A stretch of 64,000 bases of DNA, from the NCBI GenBank assembly GCA_013398955.1, contig VWPU01001326.1, positions 62,001 through 126,000 of the forward strand, in the 5' to 3' direction. The position numbers and the translations under genes were made by a program. Below are positions 12,896 through 25,400 of the stretch, piece by piece. This stretch comes from Callaeas wilsoni. Its lineage: Eukaryota > Chordata > Aves > Passeriformes > Callaeidae. Under the pieces are notes generated by a model, which was not told where the DNA came from, ran no database searches, and worked only from the letters and a program-made list of their open reading frames with translations. The first letter of the stretch is position 1; each line of letters opens with the position of its first letter.

Positions 12896-15800
12896 CTGGG
12901 GCTTTGCTGGGAGAAAATGAAAAAACTATGGAAGGGCTGAGGAAGGAAGGAGAGCAAACTGTAGTTCTGCACATGTTACTGCTGTGCTGTGCTCTGTAAC
13001 TCTGCTGGTGAGACACGCTGTGGATTTGATCTGTGGTCTCCCAGTCCTCCTGCCTTATCTGCACAGCCACAAAACGGCCACCGGGCAATCGAGCCAAGTC
13101 AGAAAGCTGCACCAGGGACGTCAGTGGCCCTGAGGCTTGATCACTGGGCAGCATCAGCCCGGTGGAATAAATCATGTATCCTGAAATGGCTGAAATGACT
13201 GTCCTTCTGAGACAGCAGTAGGTACCCTGGCTTGTTTTCTCCATCTCTTTGGGCCGACATCATTTCCCAACATCATTTTGCCTTTTCCTTTCCTTCGCTT
13301 CACCTGCATTTGCCAGCAGTGCTGTCTTTGCCTATTAGCAGTTGTGTACCAGCTGCTGTGCTTTTTCTTTTTTTGGCAGTTTCCGTGCAGATTGTGCTCC
13401 TTTTTTTTGCCCCAAACCTTTTTGGTGCATGTCAGCATTTTATCTGTTCACATGCACTAGGGAATGATAGGATCCATGATCTATTTGGGTCAGTGCATGC
13501 CTGTAACAATTCCAAAAGGAGGGACTTTCTAAGAATAAATTCTCCAGCGCCAATCTAGTTCTCATTCTTACCCACATAATATCTGTTAGCACCTTCTGCT
13601 ATTTTTATATTCGTGAAACTGGGATGAGTCTTTCTGTTGTTTTTGCTTTCTTCCACATGAACTAAGTTTTGCAATTCTCCTTTTGGTTGAATAACTCATG
13701 GAAATACATAGCAAAGCAAGTAGTTTAGCAGCTGCCCCAAACTAAGGTCTGTGATCATATGTTTCAAGTCAGCTGAAAATTCAAAAAGGACTCTCTAGAA
13801 GGATGACATAGTTGTTTTTCTAAAAGTAGCACATAAATTTGATATTGAATCTAAGTAAATGCAGAGCTGGATGACCTTTGTTCTTCAGGCAGTTTGCTAG
13901 GTGTTCATTGTAGTCGAGAAAAATTTTGAACAAAAGGAAAAATTTATTTACTATCACAGCCATCAAATCAACCTGTAAATGTTTCAGCTTTCCAGCTAAT
14001 GGTTACTCTCTTGACTTTTGAATGGTTTCTTTGAAAACTGTTTCCTTCTGCAGAATCTGGTTGCTTTGTAATAAAACTGTGTCGCTAAGTGACGAAAAAG
14101 GATAGAAAAGGTTTTTTCACCATATTCCATTAGGTTATCCTTTAAAATGAACCATGTTCAGGAGGTATTACAAGAGGCCTGAGCATGGCACATTGCTCAA
14201 AGAATAAAGCAGATGAAATCCAGACTGCTTGGTTTAGGAAAATTGGACCTGAACAGGGTGTTATAACAGTGGTGTAATGGTAAATTGTAAAAAATAAGTA
14301 GCTGTTGAAATTACTAGGTGAGATGTGATGTATTGTAGCTGTATATGTTCTTCAGCTGACTTCTCATTATCTTATATGTTTGTGTCTGGTATAGTGCTTA
14401 AGGCTATTTAGCACATTTTAGGTGAGCGCTTCTATTGCCTAATTCCTATCATTTCATTCTCTCTCTGAGAGAATGTTTTCATATATTTCTCGGCATCTGC
14501 TCTTAGTATTTCTGACATGCCCTTTTTTCACCACTTGATACTAATAGGCCATAACCAAAGTAATCAATATGTTGTTTATCAGTACTGGTAGTTTTATAAA
14601 GAGTTTGTGTGGGTGTTTGATCAGTATGTTATTACAGAAAAATAATTTAAAGAAGAAGTGATAAACCAAAAATGCTGCCCAGGGTGGGAAATACTCAGTG
14701 AATAGCCAGGGTGGCTGTGCTCTCTGCTGGAAGCACTGAGCCTCAAGGTGGGTGCAGAACTGATAGTAGCTCGTGGAACTGTGGCACTGTGGCAACACTG
14801 GAAAGGAGGAGGAGGCAGTTGTGGAAGGAAGAACAAGGTAGGGTGCGTGAAGGTGCCAAAAGGAGGCAAGACTACAGAGGTGGAAGCTTCCTGGCCATGC
14901 AGGAGCGGAGGCAGGACCTGCTTTTGTGGTAAGCCTGCATGTGGATGGGGGCCCCGGCCTCCAGTGCGTGTGCTTGGGCACGTGTCTGCTGCAGTCACCT
15001 CTGCACAGCTGGAAGACTCTTCTCAGCTGCTCTGGGAATGACACGTGCTTACTACTGATCAGTCCTACAAAGTCCTATCTGCTCTTCCCTCATACATCTC
15101 TAGTGAAAGACTGTTCTTACCTGGTCTGTCTTGACTGTCTCTCCTGTCCCTGGAGAGCAGTTATCCTGTATCCTGACAGGCTTGCATCAAATCTCAGTCT
15201 TAGTCTTCTCTTTCAAAACCTCAGCACGACTATGTTCTGTGGGGAAAAAGTAATGATTCGGGTCAGCACGGCAGAGAAACCTGGAAGAAGCAAAGCCCAG
15301 CTGGTTATTGATTGCATGAAGTGATGTGATGCTCTGCTTATCCTGCCTATCAGCCATTGCTTCTCTGTCATCATGCTTTGGCAGCACGTAACTCAAAGCA
15401 GTAGCAAAACTTTTTGCAGGAGGCATGATGTATTCATGTTTCTCTCTGCAGTGCTGCCCATATTGTAGAGCTTCCTGTGAGAATAATGCTAATGATAACA
15501 CAGGACAGCACAGAGGCAGGGGAAGTCTTAAAGCATTAGCGATGCTTAAACTGCAGAAAAACCGATGCCAACAGGCAACAAGAAGAACACACTGGATGAA
15601 GGGGGAAAAAGGGATTTTCTTTAGTTATTCGTTACTCAACAAATTTGAGTTTACAAGCTATAGGCCAAATTCTGTCTTCTGATTCTTGCTTTAATGCAAG
15701 AGGAGGGTATTTTTACTAGGGATCATGATTTATTCATGTTAAGGAAATGCTTTTTTTATGCCAAGTGCAGACTACAAAGTGGTAGTTAGTAGATGACATT

Positions 15801-18800
15801 CAGACTAGAGATTTCCCTTGAAACAACATGAGAAAGTATTTATTTTCTAGAGTCCGCTTCCCTTCACAGATAGTTTCCTACCATGAAGTATCCAACAGTC
15901 AGGAAAAAGAGCCCAATACCATGACAGGCTGGATATGTAAATGCAATATTCATACATCGCTTTATGGAGGGTTTCTTTTCCATGGTGTGTGAACCAAACA
16001 TCTCAATTAAATCGAGAAGGGGAAGACCTGGTTTTCATTAGCTGTGAAGACTTTCAGAATTACATTAGTTGCAGTTGATTAGATCTTATAATTGTATTTG
16101 CTGTGTGTCAGGATGAGGGAGTAAGGGGTTTGGGTGTGTTGAGGGGGGTGGTACCCAGCTCGTAGATCACTCCTGCAGGACTCATGATTAGTTTCTGCTG
16201 CCTCGACCTGTTGGGATCAAGTCCAGGGTTTTATATTTCCCTTTCCAGAGCAGGAGAAAAGGTGGATAAAATGCACCATGTGTCACAACACTGGTGTGGG
16301 GGGCAGGACAGAGTTGGGTTTATTTTGCCTCCCTGCTCCATGCTGCAGCAGGTGCCAAGCAGGACACTGCCTGTGGCTCAGTGGGGAGATGAATCCACAG
16401 GATATTCTGCACTGTCAAAAGCAAGTGGTGTTTTCATTTACCCCAGCTCTGCTTTTAATGAAAGGGCAGAATGATGTCATTCTGCTGGTCTCGGGGAGAA
16501 ACTGCAATGAAGTTGTGCCACAGCATGAGGCTGTGTGGTGTGGTCTGTCAGGGCTGCTTCCTCTGCCCAAAGGCTTAGTTACCCACATTGTCTGGTCTGA
16601 TGGGTCAGCCAAGGAGGTCAGCTCAGACGAGTGCATCTGGGGTCCCTCCCAGGGGGTCAGCACACATTAACCTCCCCTGGTTTTGTCCATGATTTATAGA
16701 TACCTCCTCTCCTAATTCTAGGTGTCTGAAAGTTCATTGGTTAGTCAGAGGAGATGGGAAGGACTGACCTTCACAGCTAACTTTGAAGGTACCCCTCTCG
16801 CCACAAGAAGTGAGTCTTTACTGATCATGCAGGCAGCCAGTTTAGATTATTTTTACAAGATTGACATTAAGGTGGCACCTTCCTGCAAGGAACACATGGC
16901 TGTGTTTCCAACTCAGAGAAAACAAAGATCACAGCGAGGCTGCACTGGGAGGGGACACCAGGTATCTGGATAAGTTGCAAGAACTCTTCAAAACCCATCA
17001 AATCCTTCTTTGTCTTGGATGTTTTTTTGTGAAAAGGAAGTTATTTAGACAGGGATTCTCTCATGTGCTGTCTTGGTCTTATCTTGACAAAAAGTAAACT
17101 CTTCAAGACAGGGACCATCTCCAGCAATGAAGAAGGCTCTGCATATATGCTCTAAATAGTTAAGAAAAGCTGACATTCCTAATGAGATACGAATGCCAAA
17201 AAGTTAAAAGTTCTTTTATTGAATCAATTAAAGTGAAATGAAATTTGGGGTTGAAATAGCTCTTCACCTTTACAAAGCACATTGTAAGGTGAATGCTGTT
17301 TTCTTCAAATTGATCTGTCACCAAGTTCAATCACTGCTGCCTCTCTTGCTGTGGGATATCACACAGCTCAATTCTCACTAATTCCTTTTGGTTCAAGATT
17401 ACTTAATCTTAAATATAACAGGCCCTTCTGATTTAATTTGTATTCTACCTCCAAGGACCATCACTTCCCTGGAACTCTTCTGTCTTCCAGAGATTTATAT
17501 CCATAGATTTTGTGATAGCATTGGCACTCAGTATTCTGGACTGTTTAGATTTTAAATTATTTTGATTAATTTTTTTAAAAATTGAGATGATCTTCATGTG
17601 CTTCATTTTGGGGGAACATCTCACTCAAGGCACATTAAAAGGCTGTAGCATCCTGACAGTTGGATACAAGATTTTTTTTTAATTTCTCATTTTAGGTTGA
17701 GTTATTCTCTCAGTAGTAAAGTAATAAAATTTGAACAATCTGAAAGTTCAGTATTAGCAGAAGTCATTTAGTCTTCTCCTGTGATGGGAACAGAGGTGAG
17801 ATGTCACAAGTGGGACCTTGTAGATAGAAGCTGAGTGAAAAAAGCCTGGTTTTACAAACGTAAACATACAGAAGTGGAATCTCATTCTAAATAGGAGTCT
17901 CTAATTTTTTTTTTAGGAAAAAACCCCCAATATTTCACTAGGGACAATCAAAGCATTGTGTTTTGCTGCTGCATATTTCACAATCTTTTGTAATTTTATA
18001 CGGTCGGGGTCCTTTGGAAATTGGAAGTAGCCTCTGGAAAAGTACTATCTATTTGTTGCATTTCATGGGCCTGATTCAAACACCAGTTTGAGAACATGTA
18101 CTATTGCCATGGATTTTAGAGGTCTTTTAGGTCAGATGACTGAGGCAAACTCTGTGTGTGCCTACTTCCCAGGCTAGGGAATTTCTCAGTTTCCATTATT
18201 ACTGCCTGAGTTCGCAAAAGGGTTGCTCGAAATGTGGTTGCACTGCAAAAACTGAAAGGAGATTTGGCATGGTAGAATTACATAAACAGCAAAGTGCAAT
18301 TATAAACAGGCCTTGTTTAATATGAAAGAGCATCTAGTTCCAGGAAAAGCAAAGCTATCAGGAGTAGTTGTGTCAGAGCTGGAAAACACTTCACAAAGAC
18401 AGCTTTCATTTCTATATGCTCTAAAGTATGCAGTAATCGTGGTCTAATTACCTCACTGCAGCCAGAAAGCAATATGGGATATTGTGGGGGTGTGGGAAAG
18501 AACATAATAATGCTACAATTAAGCTGTAATCTTTGGCATGGTCACTCAGCAGATAAAGCTTTTCTGCTGTCGCATTTGAGACAGTCATTATTTGGCTGCT
18601 AAAGCCTGGGGAAAATATGTGGTGCTGTTTCTAGGAGCTGTTGCACAGAGGCTTTATTATGGGTTTCTTCCTCAGCAGCTGGCCAAGCCCAGCCAGTGCT
18701 CTGCATTTGAGAGCTGTGGCCTCAGCACTCCCCTTCTCCCTATTTGTGCTTGGGGAGGTTTGTACTGCTGGTAGTGGAATGGAGGGAACCTTATGACTGT

Positions 18801-18955
18801 GGAATGAATTTGTGAGCTTTAAGTTTTTGGTTAAAACCCTGTTTGCTCAGGGCCTGATTTATAATGGAAGCTGCGTTTGGCAGAGATTTGTGAGTGCATG
18901 GTTTATACACAGAAAGACTTTGTGAATGTGTGAAATAAATGTGATAGCTCTGTGA

Positions 18956-19036
18956 CATAATTATGCACGTGAATTAACCCCAGGATGTTAACCTGTGTTT
19001 CACGGGGACATAATCACATTCACATGCAATTATGCT
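18956..19036. repeat. imperfect inverted repeat
   Basis: The arms at about 18956-18975 and 19017-19036 are nearly reverse complements: ATAATTATGCACGTGAA on the left pairs with TTCACATGCAATTAT on the right, with a small gap. About 40 bases lie between them. It could form a hairpin or be a relic of a small inverted-repeat element. The match is short and may be chance in AT-rich DNA. Confidence 0.3.
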
Positions 19037-21484
19037 CACCTACCTTTGAAAATCCAGTTTTACAGCCTGCTATGAAACCTTGCTAGTGACATCTCTTATT
19101 TTCTGAAATTCTCCACCATCTTAAGAAAACTATTCCACTGTCTTGAAGCAAGCTCTTGAATTCACATGCTTAATTGTTCATACAGCTTTCCTGACTCTTC
19201 CCACTTTCCCAAATTTCTTTCTTTCTGAGGAGAGGCTGCCTGTACTGCAGGCTTGTGTGGACTTACAAGAATTCTAGTAGGAATAGAAAGGAAAGAGTGG
19301 CAGGAGAAGTCAGATCAACTTTGAATACATTAACCTTGAGGTGACGTGGTCTGACGAGGCATGAATGAGTTGCTTGGTGTATGAATGCAGATTGTGGCAT
19401 AGATCAGCCTTTACTGCTGCAAGACGCTTTTTAATTTTTCTGCAGTGCCACAGATAGATGGGTTCAGAGAGACTAGGTTTCTCTCTAGAAGATGTTAAGG
19501 CTTAGAAAGGGTTAAAAGTGACCAGTGGTTTGGGACTGTTGGGTTTTGTCTTAGATCTGTTTTTGCATTATAGAGCAAACACATCCTTTGATAAACCAGC
19601 CATGATTTCTGAAGAAGTAGGTACAGTGGGGAATTAGATCAGAACCTCATTATTCTGCTGCTTTGCAAAGCAGAAACATGAACTATTTTGAATGCTTATG
19701 GCATGCACATTCTCTGCAAGGCTCATCTGACAGCCTGCAAGAGCAGCTCAGTCCATGCCAGTAATTCCTTCCAGCATCAGGCTTTCAGGACCAGGCCTTA
19801 ATTATGTGCACATCTGGTCTTCAGTGCTTGGAATAAGATGTGTCTGTCTTGAACTGTTCTCGTAAATGGGTGCTGCCAAGCCAAGCAGCTCAAAACACAA
19901 CTGCACCAGAAGAGCTTTAACCTGTTATAGGAAAGGATTTGTCCTGATTTAGTGCATAGGAACCCCAAAAGCAAAATGCACTAGGTACAGCATGAGAAAG
20001 GAAATCTTGGTCTTAAGGTTTGTGTAATTCAGTACTGGATCTCTATTTAAACAGCTAGAAGGCAAAAGAAGCCATTGCAGGTCCAGAAACAGCAATTCCA
20101 CCAATTACAAATATGTTTTACAACTTTTTAAAAGTGCATTTGAAGAAACTTCTTAATCTTGACTCCGGTAACACTGTGGTGTTAGGAGAGATCCTGCCAG
20201 GCAGCACCTCAGTCCAAACAGCAATCCTGTCGCCTACTGTCTCCAGAAGCATTTAATTGCAATTGCTCTTATACACTTAATACCAATGTAAAGCAAGGAT
20301 CGTGCTTGTGTATTCAGGCTGTTCCATAGTATCATCTGTTTTAATGTGGCAATGCCTGCGAATTATCTGAAATGTCTCTTTTTGATAAAATTTTTACATC
20401 TTTGTATTTATTTTATTAGGTTCTCATGCATGCTTATTACTATGTTGATATCTTAATGTAGTCTTTGTCATCAGTAGCAGAGGTGGTTGCCTCAGGTAGC
20501 AAGCAGAACTGGGAATTGAGAGAGAAAGAGGAGCTGGCGTGGATAGAAAGCTGGACATGTCCTGTGGTGAAGTACTAAGAGAAGAGAAGGATCTCTAGGA
20601 CAGAGGGATTAAGGTCCAAAAGACCCACTGTTATCAGATGCCCAGTGTGAAACACAAAAGATGTGGTTTTACCAAGTTAGAACAGAGCAGCCTGAAGCAT
20701 AATTTTGGCTGCAGTCAAAAGGCTCTTTCCCAAAATCAACCCCATGCACCTCTCAGGAGTTAGCTGTGGTCAGGGACCACTCCTGGAAGACAGTACAACC
20801 ACCATTCTGTGGAGAATGAGAAAGTATGAGACTGTGGGCTTGGGCTGTACAAGACAATTATCTCCAACACGTTTCACTTACTGCAGTGGACCCAACCTTA
20901 ATGTTAAAGGCACAGGTCCCACCAGCTTCTGCAGACAGGCTCCAAAGCAAGACTTGCAGTAGGAAATACCTATGAAAAGTTTGACTCAGGTATTTTGCCC
21001 ACACAAGAACAAATGCAGCCCTGATGATGTCATAAAATGTGTGTAATGCCATATCAGGTTATGCTGTCAGGAATCCACCAACTGTGGCAAGTTACAGAAA
21101 GGAAGCACTCAGGAGCTGCCTCCAACTGCTCTGCTGTTAAAGCTTGGTTAGGCCACATAGTGGAAAAGGTCAGAAAACACATTCAATTTAAAATCAAGAG
21201 GTTTAAAGGAAGGTTGTTTGGATGAAGGAAGGGTGCTTTAATTTCATTTTAACACAGTTCAGCATAGTGCTACACTTAAAGTTGTTTCAGGAGCACGAAT
21301 GGCATTTTCCTGCCAGCACCATGGTATTTGCCTGCCGAGAACAGTCCTGAGATGGAAATGGTTCTGGATTGAGCAAAGTGCATCTGCCATGTCCTCCCCC
21401 TTCTCTAAATGAAGTGTGTAGTTTGGTGTGAGCTTTTGTGGGTACAGGAGTTGTGGATTGCCTGCCTTCAAATTTTTTCTTTAG

Positions 21485-21610
21485 GGTGGCCTTGCGGGTG
21501 TTACATACAAGGGATGTGCTCAGTATTTGGGCACTTGGAGATACACTGTGCCTGCTGGTGCCTGAGTTGGGTCTGAAGTTGCAGAAGGAATTTTCTGGAG
21601 TGGGAGTAAG
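21485..21610 (+). other. PAG1: candidate additional 5' untranslated or cassette exon
   Basis: A strong acceptor (T-rich tract ending in CTTTAG at 21484) and a consensus donor (AAG followed by GTAAGT at 21611) bound 126 bases of more balanced composition. The segment contains an ATG opening a frame of about 20 codons that stops inside the exon, so it is not an obvious in-frame coding exon. Human PAG1, as I recall, has three non-coding exons before the start-codon exon, and this would supply the third. It could equally be a cryptic exon that is never used. Confidence 0.33.
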
Positions 21611-23933
21611 GTAAGTCCTCAGGGCTCCAGTAGCATGCTATCTTCACAGGGAAGGTGTGTTTTCAGGATTAGGAGGAACAGAAGATGAAAGGGTCTTACA
21701 TAGAGAGGTGTTAGTCACATGTGAAGGACAATTACTGTTTGTTGTAGCCAAGGTTTCTGGTCTGGTTTTGTGGTTGAATGACAGCATTTGCGGCTGTATG
21801 TCAACAAGAGGACATTCACTTCTTACTTCTGAGCCCCGTCTCAGTTTGTGGGTTCACATATCTTGTACTTCCCCGTTTTCAGGTTTAATACAGCTCTCTG
21901 GGGGGTTGCTACCAAAGTAATAAAAATCTCATATAAAAATTCCAACTTTCTTTCCCACCCTCCCCACTCCTTGCCAGGTCTGTGCTGTGGGGTGGAAGGG
22001 ATCTTCCAAACCATCTCATCTCCCTGATCTGTTTTGCAGTTTAGCAGTGGATAACTGAAAGCACTGGGAGCTGGAGGGGTTTGCAGGGGGAAGAGAGCAG
22101 TAGGAGAGCAGTTCACAAGGGAGCCCTGTAACAAAGCTCGGGGGTGAGCACACGAAGCACCTCGGCAGCGCCCCTGTTAGCTGAACACAGCCTGACAGCC
22201 CAGGACAGGGAGCCACAATCCCCACAGCCTCCATGAATCTCTCCTGTCCTGTCGCGTTTGGCTTCTCACATTCAAAGTCGCTCAGCTGTCAGAACAATTC
22301 CGTCTCTTGCCTATGCTCCATCTATAATTCATTAAGAAACCCAGAGAGGTGAAGCTGTTGACATTTCCCACTCTTTTCCCTCTGGAAGACGTGGGCTGAC
22401 TGTTGTTTGCAGCAGGACATGAATGAAACTGCTCTAAACCCATAAGCCAAGGGGAAGATGGTGGGAGAGAGACACTCTGCTATCTCCTGCCAGGACACCG
22501 GAGCACGGCATCCACCTATCACAAGCACATCCTGTACAAGCACCACCGTAAACTCGGGCAGGACTTTGCTCAGAAAATCCTGGCCAGATCCTGGACCTGA
22601 AGTGCACTGGGTCTCTTGGATGCTGGTCTTCAAAGGCATTCGGGCCTCACTCCAAACTTTTGCAGCAGCTTCCCCACCAGTTAAAATTTACACTTCATGT
22701 GCTCCCCAGGGTCGCAGCCTGTGTATCTGCTTCACTCCATGTACAGGTTTTTTGGAACCAAAATTGTCTTCTCCTCATCATCATGTCAGGCTGAACTGCC
22801 TCAGCTCTGCTTTATCCCTGCAACAGCCGCAAGCAAAAATAACACATTATTCACCATAAATCTGTGGGTTATGCAACAAAATAGCTGTCATTCTGAAACC
22901 ACAAATATAATTGGGCATTTAAGTGCAATTTGGAGGAATGGCTACAGGCATTGTTTATCAGGTGGGTTCCAATAATGGCAAATATCGATGTCTAAAAAGC
23001 AAGAAGTTCCCATAAGAAAAAAGAAATTTTATCCAATATAGTGTAAAGATTAGTTTTCTGAACTGGAAGTGACTTTGAAATGTGAATGCAGACTATTGTT
23101 TTAATTTCCTCATAGACAACATAACCAAGTTTCTTACTCATGTGTTCCAGGCCTGCCCTTGTTATTCTCTTTTAGAGTTCAGCATCCCCAACAACTTGTG
23201 TGGAGAGTTCTGTGGAAAGGGTACAGTGAAAGAAATCTTCATCCTTAAAGGATCGTCACACAGGAAAATCATTTTAAAAACCCCAAATAGTTCCATTGAC
23301 CGTTATTCTGTCTCAGCAATGTCTCTCTGCAAGGTTGAACTATTTCAGTCTGACAGCCTTCCAACGGTGGAGGTAGGACAGTTTTGAGCCCGGCAGATGA
23401 AGGGCCCCATGAGAACTCCATCTGTAGCAGCAGAGTTGGCACCGAGCTCTAAAGCACCCTCATAAGAGCCACTAATGCCAGTCTCTGAATGGAGAGATTC
23501 ACCAGAGGGCAGCACAATATCATTCTATTGTAAAAGTGGGAGTTAATAATTTCAGCTGTCAGAGAACTCTTAGAAATTGTTGTTCCATCATTATGATTTC
23601 AAATAAGTTTCTCTTTCAAGCTGGCCTCTGGAGCAGCTCCTAAATCCAAGGTATTAGGCATTGATGTTTTAATGTCCATTCACCTAGTGGAAGCAGAGGG
23701 AGTTCAGGCAGTTGTGTTTTCGATGTATGTCTTTGCCAGGTTTCTGTCCAGGGCTGTTTGGGGCAGCTGATGCATGCTGGTTGAGCTTCAAGCATTTCAG
23801 AAATGCTTCTGTGTTAAAGGCACCAGACTGGGTGAATATTATTTCAGCCTCATCTTTTGGGAGGCATTATACAGAAGGAGTAAGCCCTCTGATGTCACTA
23901 CATGATAAGGGTTCACAGAGGGTGAGTCTAGAA

Positions 23934-24268
23934 CCATAGAATAGTAGAATGGTCTGGGTTGGAAGGGACATTAAAGGTCATCCAGCTCCAACCCACCTGA
24001 TGGGGCAGGGACACTTTTCACTAGACAAGGCTGCTCAGAGCTCCATCCAGCCTGGTGTTGAACACTTCAGGTATGGAGCGTCCACAACTTCTCTGGGCAA
24101 CCTGTTCCAGTGCCTCACCACCCTCACTGTAAAAAATTTCTTTCTGATATCTAATCTAAACCTACTCTTAGTTTAAAGCCACTCCCCCTTGTTCTATCCC
24201 TACATACTCTTTTAAAAAGTCCCTCACCAGTTTTCTTGTAGGTCCCCTTTAGGTACTGGAAGGCTGGG
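23934..24268 (-). mobile_element. CR1 LINE, 5'-truncated 3' tail
   Basis: Read on the + strand it starts with CATAGAATAGTAGAATGG and continues with GGTTGGAAGGGAC, CTGTTCCAGTGCCTCACCA and a TTTAAAGCCACTCC block. This is the reverse complement of the 3' end of an avian CR1 element. It breaks off at about 24268, as expected for 5' truncation. Direction follows from the ATTCTATG-type end at the left. Confidence 0.88.
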
Positions 24269-25055
24269 ATGTTTTTGTGGTATAATTGTACTTCTGTTGT
24301 CATGTGTGCTGAGCAGCTTCTAGGTCCTTCAGCACTTATGCCAAACCCTTGCTGTTCAAGGAGCTAAGAGGAATCACTGGTCACATTTTGCCTGCTCAGC
24401 TTCCTTCATTCAGGGCTTCACCTGTCATCAGTCTGTTCCTAGTTACTGCTCTGTTCTGCTTGCACAGGTGTCTCCAGCGGTCACCTCCTCTGGTTCAAGT
24501 GCCACTGTGCTTTTCTGTCCCGTTCTGACCTCTTTCTCTCAACATACAGTCAAAGCACTCCGTGCTGTTTTCCTGTAAATTAACTACATCTTCTGGCCTT
24601 GGTCATTCCCTTTGCTGTTTTGACCTCTGCCTGGTGGGATGCCTTATGTGTAGCATCAGTCTTGTGCTTCACTCCTGACATCACACGTCAAGGTCTTCCT
24701 TGACTGCCTGTTTCTGATCTCACTCCTTTTGAAGTTCAGTCTGAACTCCATCTGCTCCAGCTCATCCCAACACTTCTAACTCTGTACTGAATCCTTCAAA
24801 GACACAGCTTTTCCATGGGGCTGCTCCCTGTGTATCAGCTTTTTTTAGCTCAAATATTATCTTTATTTAAAGTCCAGGAGCCTTAAGAATATATATTTAG
24901 AATAAAAAAACCCACTTTTCTCACAGTATTACCTTAAGCTACATTACTTAGTCTTCTGAGGGGAGTATAGTATCGTTCCTCAGAGTAGATACAAAATTAT
25001 GAACTTAGTAGAAGAAATAATTTAAATATCTTTCAAGACAGGTCTGTGTCTGCTC

Positions 25056-25400
25056 TAAAAGAAAAATGTTTTTCTGTTTTAAGAAAAAAAAATTAAATCC
25101 CTATTATCTTTCTTATTTATTTATTTATTCTTTATTTCAACATTTAAAAAAAAAAGGTTTCTTTTTTTCATTTGAATTCTTTTTATTTCTTGGGAATACC
25201 AAGGAAGAAACGACAACAAAACAGCTGAAAAAGATTTTGTTCAGTTTCCTTTGTTTTTACATTCCATTTTCATTTCATCCTTTTTTTCCAAGGAAGAAAG
25301 AAAATTAGGAGGGTTTGAAGGCAAAGGGATTGGACAAAAGAAATTAAAAATTTTTTAAGAATTTTTTTTAAGTTTTAGCAGGGCAGAAAATGTCTTTGAA
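25056..25400. repeat. T/A-rich low-complexity tract
   Basis: Long runs of T and A with few C or G, including ATTTATTTATTTATT-like stretches and A/G-rich islands. An 80-codon frame (25066-25308) across it is dominated by F, K and L and reflects composition only. Confidence 0.6.

Larger units (their letters stand above)
2685..21484 (+). other. PAG1: large 5' UTR intron, left part
   Basis: About 19 kb of intronic sequence without a supportable coding exon. It contains a 16-base A run (5287-5302), a CpG-rich patch (12698-12895) and an imperfect inverted repeat (18956-19036), all listed separately. Minus-strand reading frames such as 14541-15044 (167 codons) and 12795-13244 (149 codons) show no domain, no signal and no homologue that I recognise. 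I treat them as chance. Confidence 0.5.

Noticed and set aside
12795..13244. 149-codon minus-strand frame over the CpG-rich patch
   Set aside because: GC-rich sequence has fewer stops, which explains the length. No homology recognised; only the CpG patch itself was kept.
14541..15044. 167-codon minus-strand frame
   Set aside because: Compositionally irregular, overlapped by competing frames on both strands, no recognisable motif.
25066..25308. 80-codon frame in the T-rich tract
   Set aside because: Low-complexity composition produces the F/K/L-rich translation.
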